Position numbers and translations under genes: made by a program
Notes under the pieces: model-generated
Told to the model about the DNA's origin: nothing
Databases searched by the model: none
The model's input: only the letters and a program-made list of their open reading frames with translations
Source of the DNA: Paracoccaceae bacterium
GTDB lineage: Bacteria; Pseudomonadota; Alphaproteobacteria; Rhodobacterales; Rhodobacteraceae
Direction of reading: 5' to 3'
Assembly: GCA_947453525.1 (NCBI GenBank)
Contig: CANGHD010000023.1
Coordinates: 1 to 32,472 of the forward strand
Length of the DNA stretch: 32,472 nucleotides
Shown: positions 17,057 to 22,509 of the stretch, piece by piece
Position numbering within the stretch: position 1 is the stretch's first letter
Layout of the letters: every line of letters starts with the position of its first letter

Positions 17057-17072
17057 TTAAGATCCGCCTAAC
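17057..17072. promoter_or_regulatory. Candidate CtrA box upstream of flgE
   Basis: TTAAGATCCGCCTAAC on the plus strand is TTAA-N7-CTAAC, one mismatch from the extended CtrA consensus TTAA-N7-TTAAC. It lies in the 87-base gap between motB and flgE, 53 bases before the flgE ATG. The gap has no convincing sigma-28 or sigma-54 promoter that I can see. Binding by CtrA is inferred from the match and from the other boxes in this cluster. Confidence 0.6.
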
Positions 17073-17090
17073 AGCTAAAATCCGAAGGGC

Positions 17091-17945
17091 TTACCGATTC
17101 TTGCGCAACAAGATGACCTCGATTCGGTTGTTGCGTGGTGCCGTCGGGTCCGCCGTAACGGGCTTGCGGTCGGCGTGGCCGCTGATGCGCGCGATTCTGG
17201 CGGTTGGCATTCCAGCGTTTTCAAGGAGTTGCCGGACGACCTGTGCCCGCGAGGACGACAAATCCCACGTCGGATTGTTGACCAGCATGACCGGATAGGA
17301 ATGGACATAACCGTCGACCGCGATGGCATTCTGGGTTTGTCCTAAAACATCCGACAAAAGTGCGCTAATTCCTTGCAATGTTTCGCTTGGGGCCGCCGTG
17401 TCGTCGACAAACAGCGGACTGCCCTCCGCGTCGAACATCTCGATCACAAGGCCTTCGTCGGTGACTTTGGTGACGACATGGCTGAGCAGGCTTTGCATGG
17501 TCTGGCTTTCGCCGCCCTTACCCTCCAGCTTGCTTTGCAGTCGCTTGAGCGTGTCATCCTCAGCCGCTTTGTCGCGCCCAGCGGCATTGCCCCCGACGCC
17601 GCCGGATTTCTGTTCGTCGCCGGGCTGGGCCGCGGATTGTCCGGTGCCATTCTTGGCCATGGTCTTGTCGCTGAAGATCGACTCGCCGCCAAAGGCGCCA
17701 TCCCCGCCGCCCGAGACGCGGTTGATCGGAATCGTCGGATTGAAATAGTCCGCGATGCCCTTGCGCTGCTTTTCCGTCGTCGCGCCCAGAAGCCACATCA
17801 GCATGAAGAAGGCCATCATGGCCGTCACGAAATCCGCGTAAGCAACCTTCCACGCCCCACCGTGGTGTCCGCCGACGTTTATGACCTTCTTGCGCTTGAT
17901 GATGACTGGCGCGGCATTTGATTGCCCTGCCATTCCCACACCCAT
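17091..17945 (-). CDS. motB: Flagellar stator protein MotB
   Basis: MotB anchors the stator to peptidoglycan and carries the proton-binding aspartate. With the ATG at 17945 the product has 284 residues. The N-terminus is basic (IIKRKKVINVGGHHGGAWKV) and leads into the single membrane helix, AYADFVTAMMAFFMLMWLLG, in which D38 is the proton site. A Gly-rich linker spans about 75-130, and a C-terminal OmpA-like domain holds ISGHADRKPV and PRNNRIEVILL. A TTG four codons upstream also opens this frame but is less likely, since GGTGAG precedes the ATG. It stands alone before flgE, about 10 kb from motA, with its own candidate CtrA box. Confidence 0.95.
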   Translation of the reverse strand: MGVGMAGQSNAAPVIIKRKKVINVGGHHGGAWKVAYADFVTAMMAFFMLMWLLGATTEKQRKGIADYFNPTIPINRVSGGGDGAFGGESIFSDKTMAKNGTGQSAAQPGDEQKSGGVGGNAAGRDKAAEDDTLKRLQSKLEGKGGESQTMQSLLSHVVTKVTDEGLVIEMFDAEGSPLFVDDTAAPSETLQGISALLSDVLGQTQNAIAVDGYVHSYPVMLVNNPTWDLSSSRAQVVRQLLENAGMPTARIARISGHADRKPVTADPTAPRNNRIEVILLRKNR

Positions 17946-17979
17946 AGTCTCACCCAAGACCGACCATAGCGGTTCTGCG

Positions 17980-17995
17980 TGAATCCGGGCTTAAC
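17980..17995. promoter_or_regulatory. Candidate CtrA box upstream of motB
   Basis: TGAATCCGGGCTTAACC on the plus strand is TGAA-N7-TTAA; read on the minus strand it is TTAA-N7-TTCAC, one mismatch from TTAA-N7-TTAAC. It sits 34 bases before the motB ATG at 17945, in the short gap after the 298-aa gene. This placement suggests motB has its own promoter. The match is seen; CtrA binding is inferred. Confidence 0.5.
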
Positions 17996-18019
17996 CCTTG
18001 GCATTTTATGGGTTTTCGG

Positions 18020-18916
18020 TCAGCCCCGCACCAGATCGGCCCGGACGGTCATGCCAATCATCGCATAATCGGAGACAAACTGGGTGGCAGCCGCGCGGGT
18101 CAGACCGCTTTCAAGGCGCAAGCCACGACGGGAGGCTATGGCCTCGGCCATCTCTGCAGCGCTGCACCCCCGCGTGGCGAGAAAATCCGCAAGTTCCTGA
18201 ATTGAAATGCGGCCCGGTGCCGTCAGCGTCAGGTGATACCGCTGGAAGGCCTGATTGACCCCGATCAATCCCGCCTTCGGGAAACGGGCGAGCAGGCAGT
18301 TCAACATATGCCGGTCCAGGTTGACGGCGATCTGTGGGCAAAGGTCCTTGGCCGAGCAGGCGAGAACCGAAACATGCTTCAGAACCTGCGCCATCTCGGC
18401 ACCAAGCCCATGTGCCGGGGCAAAAACGTCATAGATGGCACCGCTTTGTGGGCACAGGGTCACGCCCACGCCGGGGAGTCCGCGCAAGGCGGTATAGTGA
18501 TCCTCGGCCTTGGCGCGCGTCAGGCCGCCGATTTCCAAACCGGCGGGGCCCTGAAAATCCTCGGCCGAAACCTCGGCCATCCTGCCGAGGCGCTTGAACA
18601 TCGGACGAACCAGACGGATCGCCTCGGCGTTCTTGAGACGGACGGACAGATCAAACTTTTCGGCCATGGGTTCTGCGGCTTTGGGCAGAAGGGCCACCTG
18701 CACGCCCAGTGCGGCCAGAATCGGAAGCGCCATTTTTGCCACATCGCGCGGCACATTCGACGCAATCACACCGTGTCCACGGGCCAGCAGGGCCTCCGCT
18801 TCGGTGATCATCAAGCCGAAATGCCGCTTCAGGTGGCCAATTGCCAAGTTGGCATGGCTCCCGGAGGAGATCAGGGCGACTTGAACGGTCTCGTCAGCCA
18901 ATTGGGATGGTATCAT
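18020..18916 (-). CDS. Uncharacterised protein with three internal repeats, flagellar/CtrA-linked by position
   Basis: I do not recognise this 298-residue protein. It has no signal peptide and no clear membrane segment, so it is probably cytoplasmic. A motif of the form [LIV]-x3-[LV]-[TP]-R-x2-[AV], about 15 residues, then G-x-x-V appears three times: at about 49-78 (VPRDVAKMALP...LGVQVALLPK), 127-156 (GLTRAKAEDH...GVGVTLCPQ) and 266-296 (GLTRAAATQF...IGMTVRADL). This is similar to the helix-strand pattern of the ribosomal L7/L12 C-terminal/ClpS-like fold, but that is only a guess. The start at 18916 is chosen from an AGGAGG six bases upstream, rather than an ATG 12 codons earlier. It is followed by motB on the same strand and preceded by a CtrA-like box. 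Confidence 0.8.
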   Translation of the reverse strand: MIPSQLADETVQVALISSGSHANLAIGHLKRHFGLMITEAEALLARGHGVIASNVPRDVAKMALPILAALGVQVALLPKAAEPMAEKFDLSVRLKNAEAIRLVRPMFKRLGRMAEVSAEDFQGPAGLEIGGLTRAKAEDHYTALRGLPGVGVTLCPQSGAIYDVFAPAHGLGAEMAQVLKHVSVLACSAKDLCPQIAVNLDRHMLNCLLARFPKAGLIGVNQAFQRYHLTLTAPGRISIQELADFLATRGCSAAEMAEAIASRRGLRLESGLTRAAATQFVSDYAMIGMTVRADLVRG

Positions 18917-18920
18917 TTCT

Positions 18921-18927
18921 TCCTCCT
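18921..18927 (-). promoter_or_regulatory. Ribosome binding site that decides the start of the 298-aa gene
   Basis: On the minus strand AGGAGGA lies here, about six bases before ATG 18916. The alternative ATG at 18952 has no comparable site, so the shorter protein is preferred. Confidence 0.75.
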
Positions 18928-18980
18928 GCGCTTGCTGCGGATTGTGCGGCAAGCGACGTCACCATTGCGTGACGGGTGCG

Positions 18981-18995
18981 TTAACGAAGTGTCAA
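18981..18995. promoter_or_regulatory. Candidate CtrA box upstream of the 298-aa gene
   Basis: TTAACGAAGTGTCAA is TTAA-N7-TCAA, one mismatch from TTAA-N7-TTAA. It lies 64 bases before ATG 18916 and after the terminator of the gene upstream. The overlapping minus-strand TTGACA could also be a -35 element. It is the last such box toward the right; none was seen by eye before the catabolic operon. Confidence 0.5.
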
Positions 18996-19032
18996 ATCGT
19001 ACTCTGTCTCCCGTGGAAAATCACACTAAAGG

Positions 19033-19062
19033 AAAAAATGCTAACACTTTCGGCACGTAAGC
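19033..19062 (-). terminator. Rho-independent terminator after the flavin oxidoreductase gene
   Basis: Four bases after the stop codon at 19067, the minus strand reads GCTTACGT...GTGTTAGC (19062-19040), a stem with one T-T mismatch and two G-T pairs around a 7-base loop. It is followed by A and six T residues (19038-19033). This is the standard intrinsic terminator form and separates the oxidoreductase from the 298-aa gene. Confidence 0.75.
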
Positions 19063-19066
19063 AACT

Positions 19067-21100
19067 TTAGATTGCAACGACAAGCCGCAGAGCATCATAA
19101 ATCGCCGCGTGGATGTTGCGCGCTTCAACGGCATCGCCAATCCGGAACAGCTGGAATCCGGCCGGGCCGCCGCACAGCGTCTGCGGTTGGGTGGCGATGA
19201 GGGCGTCGTAGTCCACCGCCCCAAGGTTCACCGCGTGCGGCTTGAGGGCGAAGTACACTTCATCCAAAGGTGCCGTGCCGTGGTTGACGACCACCTGATC
19301 GAAGTGGCGGGTGATCCCCAACTTGCTGTAGTCGCTGTCGATCGTGGCCTTGATCCGGTTGCCGTCCCGTTCGACCGAAGTCAGACGATAGGTCACCGTA
19401 AAAGTCACCGCCTTGTCCTGTATCGCACGCATGTAGGGGACAAGGTTCATCGCCATGACGTCAGGCGCAAAGGTACGGTCCGGCGTCATCACCTCGACGG
19501 TAGCTCCCGATTCCGCCAGAAGCTGGGCGGCCTGCAACGCAGTATGATCGCCCGCATCATCATAGAGCAGCACATTCTGCCCCGGTTTCACGTCACCCGA
19601 CAGGATATCCCAAGCGGACACCGTCAGGTCGTTGCCCGAGGCGAGGATGTCCTTCTGCGCCATCCCTCCGGTCGCCACGATGACCACATCGGGGTTCAAG
19701 GCTTTGATATCCTCAGGCTCCGCCCAGGTGTTGAAGCGGAAATCCACCCCCAGAGCCGCGCACTGCGCCATGCGCCAATCGATGATGCCGATCATCTCGG
19801 CCCGGCGTTTGGTCCGGGCCAGCAGGCGCACTTGCCCGCCAGCTTCTGCCGCAGCCTCGAACACGGTGACTTTGTGGCCCCGCTCTCCCGCCACCCGAGC
19901 CGCCTCCAACCCGGCGGGACCAGCCCCCACCACCACAACCTGCCGCTTGGTGGCGGCAGGCTTGATGGTGTGCGGCATCGTTTCCTCACGCCCCGTGGCC
20001 GGGTTGTGGATGCAAAGCGCCATGCCGCCCTGATAGATGCGGTCAAGGCAATAGGTCGCCCCGACACAGGGGCGAATGTCATGCTCGCGCCCCTCGATGA
20101 TTTTCTGCACGATGTGGGGGTCGGCCATATGGGCACGGGTCATGCCCACCATATCGAGCTGTCCGCTGGCAATGGCGTGGCGCGCGGTCGCCACATCGGG
20201 AATGCGGGCGGCGTGGAAGGTGGGCAGGCCCACCTCGGCCTTCATGCGGCCTGCGAAATCCAGATGCGGGGCGGATTTCATGCCGTGGATCGGGATCACA
20301 TCGGTCATAGCCGCATCGGTATGGATGCGGCCCTTGATGATGTTCAGAAAATCCACCAGCCCCGAATCGCGGAACATCTTGCCAATGGCCACGCCATCAT
20401 CGGCGCTGATCCCGCCCGCCTCCGCCTCATCCGCCGTATAGCGCATGCCCAGCAGGAACTTCTCGCCCACCCGCTTGCGGCAGGCCGCCAGAACCTCCAT
20501 CGCAAAGCGCGCGCGGTTTTCCAGACTGCCGCCATAGGGTGCGTCAAGCTGGTTGGTGAAGGGCGACATGAACTGGTCAAGCAAATGACCGTAGCATTCA
20601 AACTCCACGCCATCGAGGCCCGCATCCTTCATCCGCTCCGCCGCATCGGCAAAGTCAGAGATGACACGTTCGATGTCCCAATCCTCGATCACCTTCGGGA
20701 AGGCCCGGTGGCTGGGCTCGCGCCCCGGACCGGCGGCCAGAACCGGCAACCAATCCCCCTTGTCCCAGCGGGTCCGCCGCCCAAGGTGGGTCAGCTGGAT
20801 CATCACCGCCGCCCCCGCCTCGTGGCAGTCCTCGGCAATCCGGCGCATCCACGGCACGACCTCGTCCTTGTAGGCCAGCACGTTGTTGAAGACCGGCGGA
20901 GAATCCTTGCTGACCGCCGCCGAGCCCGCCGTCATCACCATGGCCACGCCCGCCTTCGCCCGCTCCAGATGGTACAGGCGATAGCGGTCTTTCGGCATCC
21001 CGTCCTCGGGATAGGCCGGCTCGTGACTGGTCGTCATGATCCGGTTGCGCAGGGTCAGGTGTTTCAGCTTATAGGGTTGCAGCAGCGGATCGTTCGACAT
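19067..21100 (-). CDS. NADH:flavin oxidoreductase of the trimethylamine dehydrogenase / N-methylproline demethylase family
   Basis: The 677-residue product has the two-part structure of the TMADH/2,4-dienoyl-CoA reductase family. An FMN-binding Old Yellow Enzyme barrel spans about 5-340 (GVEFECYGHLLDQFMSPFTN, APYGGSLENRARF). A linker with cysteines follows, then an FAD/NAD-binding part from about 388 (VVVGAGPAGLEAARVAGERG). Such enzymes demethylate tertiary amines or reduce unsaturated thioesters. The best guess is the N-methylproline/dimethylglycine demethylase group. In the iron-sulfur segment C346, C352 and C364 are present, but the second position of the usual four-cysteine pattern is alanine (A349, in PCVGATYC). 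Two adjacent ATGs exist (21103, 21100); GGAGG is spaced better for the second. It is transcribed with, and after, the marR gene. Confidence 0.88.
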   Translation of the reverse strand: MSNDPLLQPYKLKHLTLRNRIMTTSHEPAYPEDGMPKDRYRLYHLERAKAGVAMVMTAGSAAVSKDSPPVFNNVLAYKDEVVPWMRRIAEDCHEAGAAVMIQLTHLGRRTRWDKGDWLPVLAAGPGREPSHRAFPKVIEDWDIERVISDFADAAERMKDAGLDGVEFECYGHLLDQFMSPFTNQLDAPYGGSLENRARFAMEVLAACRKRVGEKFLLGMRYTADEAEAGGISADDGVAIGKMFRDSGLVDFLNIIKGRIHTDAAMTDVIPIHGMKSAPHLDFAGRMKAEVGLPTFHAARIPDVATARHAIASGQLDMVGMTRAHMADPHIVQKIIEGREHDIRPCVGATYCLDRIYQGGMALCIHNPATGREETMPHTIKPAATKRQVVVVGAGPAGLEAARVAGERGHKVTVFEAAAEAGGQVRLLARTKRRAEMIGIIDWRMAQCAALGVDFRFNTWAEPEDIKALNPDVVIVATGGMAQKDILASGNDLTVSAWDILSGDVKPGQNVLLYDDAGDHTALQAAQLLAESGATVEVMTPDRTFAPDVMAMNLVPYMRAIQDKAVTFTVTYRLTSVERDGNRIKATIDSDYSKLGITRHFDQVVVNHGTAPLDEVYFALKPHAVNLGAVDYDALIATQPQTLCGGPAGFQLFRIGDAVEARNIHAAIYDALRLVVAI

Positions 21101-21105
21101 CATGG

Positions 21106-21110
21106 CCTCC
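21106..21110 (-). promoter_or_regulatory. Ribosome binding site of the flavin oxidoreductase gene
   Basis: GGAGG on the minus strand lies two bases before the first ATG and five before the second. Normal spacing favours the second ATG (21100) as the start; the difference is one residue. Confidence 0.6.
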
Positions 21111-21169
21111 GGTTTGGGCCAAGCCTAATCCCCGCCAGCAAAAAGAAGCGCCGGTTTGCGACGCATCCG

Positions 21170-21592
21170 CTAGGCCATGCGCGACAAAAGTGCCACCAGC
21201 GTGGCCTGCTCGTCGGGGTTCAGCGGGGCCAGCGTTTCCGCCGTCACCTGCAGGGCCGAGGCAACCCGGCCCGCATAAAGCTGCATCCCGACCTTGGTCA
21301 GGCTGACGGTAAGGCGGCGGCGGTCCTCCGGGTCGGCGGATGTCACAACCAGTCCATCGCGCGCCAGACGGTCGACCACGCCCTTGATCGTCGCCGCGTC
21401 CATCGAGGTCGCCCGCCCCAGCGTGTTCTGGCTTTGCGGTCCCAGTTCCACCAGTTTGGCAAGCGCCGCAAACTGGGTCGTCGTAAGATCCGGGATCGCC
21501 GCGCTGAAAATCGAAAGATGCCGCTGCGTCACCCGCCGCAGCAAATAACCGACCTGCCGGTCGAGGGAATAATCGGATGTGATCGGTTTCAT
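21170..21592 (-). CDS. MarR family transcriptional regulator
   Basis: The 140-residue product is a typical single-domain MarR repressor that probably senses a small aromatic or heterocyclic ligand. The winged helix lies at about 38-100: LTTTQFAALAKLVELGPQSQ, then the recognition helix MDAATIKGVVDRLARDGLVV and the wing signature DPEDRRRLTVSLT at 87-99. Helices at both ends would dimerise. The start at 21592 is chosen because the domain begins there and AAAGG precedes it; the frame is open further upstream but shows no similarity. It is divergent from the Mo-hydroxylase operon across 98 bases and precedes the flavin oxidoreductase gene by about 70 bases, so it probably controls both. Confidence 0.92.
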   Translation of the reverse strand: MKPITSDYSLDRQVGYLLRRVTQRHLSIFSAAIPDLTTTQFAALAKLVELGPQSQNTLGRATSMDAATIKGVVDRLARDGLVVTSADPEDRRRLTVSLTKVGMQLYAGRVASALQVTAETLAPLNPDEQATLVALLSRMA

Positions 21593-21632
21593 GGCCTTTG
21601 GATACCCAAGCCAAGGCAGACGCGCAAGGAAG

Positions 21633-21677
21633 TTGACAGGGGCTCGAGGCTGGTCGCAAACTGCTTCGCATGCAAAC
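21633..21677 (+). promoter_or_regulatory. Candidate promoter and MarR operator in the divergent gap
   Basis: TTGACA at 21633-21638 is a perfect -35 for the rightward operon, but the -10 region (about 21656-21662, CAAACT) is weak, as expected for a regulated promoter. TTCGCATGCAAA at 21665-21676 is a palindrome with one mismatched pair around GCATGC, and GCAAAC is repeated 16 bases apart (21656 and 21672). Either could be bound by the adjacent MarR protein. This is a suggestion from position and symmetry only. Confidence 0.35.
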
Positions 21678-21690
21678 GATCGGAGCCTGA

Positions 21691-22509
21691 ATGTCGTCCT
21701 ATGCTCGCCCCTCTGATCTGGACGAGGCGCTTGGCCTTGCCGCACGGGGCCACCGCGTGCTGGCCGGGGGAACCGACCTTTACCCGCGCGCGGGTTGGGA
21801 GCTTGCGGGCGATGTGGTCGACATCACCTCTGTCCGGGACCTGCAGGGGCTTTCCTTTGACGACGGCCTGCGGATCGGTGCTTGCACCACCTGGTCAGCC
21901 ATCGCCGAGACGAGCCTGCCCCCCGCGCTTCACGGCTTGCAACAGGCTGCGCGGCAGGTCGGCGGGCGCCAGGTGCAAAACGCAGGCACCATCGGCGGCA
22001 ACATCTGCAACGCGTCCCCCGCCGCCGATGGCATCCCCCCGCTGCTGGCGCTGTCCGCCGAGGCGGAGATTGCCGGTCCGGGCGGCACCCGGCGGGTGGC
22101 ACTGGAAAAGTGCCTGATCGGCCCGCGACGGTTGGCATTGATGCCGGGCGAGATTCTGGTGGCACTCCATATCCCGGCCGCGTCGCTGGAGGGCCGCTCT
22201 GCCTTTGCGAAGCTGGGCACGCGCAGCCATCTGGTGATTTCCATCGCCATGGTTGCCCTGCATGTGCGGGCAAAGGAAGGTCTGGTCACCCAAGTCGGTG
22301 CAGCCGTCGGCGCCTGTGGTCCAACCGCCCGTCGCCTCAGCCGTTTTGAAGCCTCGCTGCTTGGCCAACCTCTCGCGAAGATCGAGGTTGACCCCGGCCT
22401 CATCCGCCCTGACCTTTCGCCCATAGACGACATCCGTGCCTCGGCAGGGTATCGCGCGGGTGCTGCGGTAACCCTGATGCGCCGTCTTTGCGAGGACCTT
22501 TCCCGATGA
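21691..22509 (+). CDS. FAD-binding subunit of a xanthine dehydrogenase-family molybdenum hydroxylase
   Basis: This 272-residue protein is the electron-transfer FAD subunit of a molybdenum hydroxylase (CoxM/XdhB type). It passes electrons from the iron-sulfur clusters to the final acceptor. The FAD motifs are clear: LAGGTDLYP at 24-32 and NAGTIGGNICNASPAAD at 97-113. A CO-dehydrogenase flavoprotein C-terminal domain spans about 165-270 (FAKLGTRSHLVISIAMVALH). The ATG follows CGGAGCC at good distance. It is the first gene of the operon and overlaps the fused iron-sulfur/Mo subunit by four bases (ATGA). Confidence 0.94.
   Translation: MSSYARPSDLDEALGLAARGHRVLAGGTDLYPRAGWELAGDVVDITSVRDLQGLSFDDGLRIGACTTWSAIAETSLPPALHGLQQAARQVGGRQVQNAGTIGGNICNASPAADGIPPLLALSAEAEIAGPGGTRRVALEKCLIGPRRLALMPGEILVALHIPAASLEGRSAFAKLGTRSHLVISIAMVALHVRAKEGLVTQVGAAVGACGPTARRLSRFEASLLGQPLAKIEVDPGLIRPDLSPIDDIRASAGYRAGAAVTLMRRLCEDLSR

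Noticed and set aside
17004-17090. Sigma-54 or sigma-28 promoter before flgE
   Set aside because: GG and GC pairs do not fall at the required 10-base spacing, and no TAAA-N15-GCCGATAA-like pair was found.
21593-21745. Longer MarR protein starting at 21745
   Set aside because: The extension would read across the divergent promoter and into the FAD subunit gene, and has no MarR similarity.
19109-22117. Very long open frame of about 1000 codons on the plus strand opposite the flavin oxidoreductase and marR
   Set aside because: It is rich in Arg, His and Gly without domains and crosses a real divergent promoter gap. It is the usual antisense open frame of GC-rich coding DNA.
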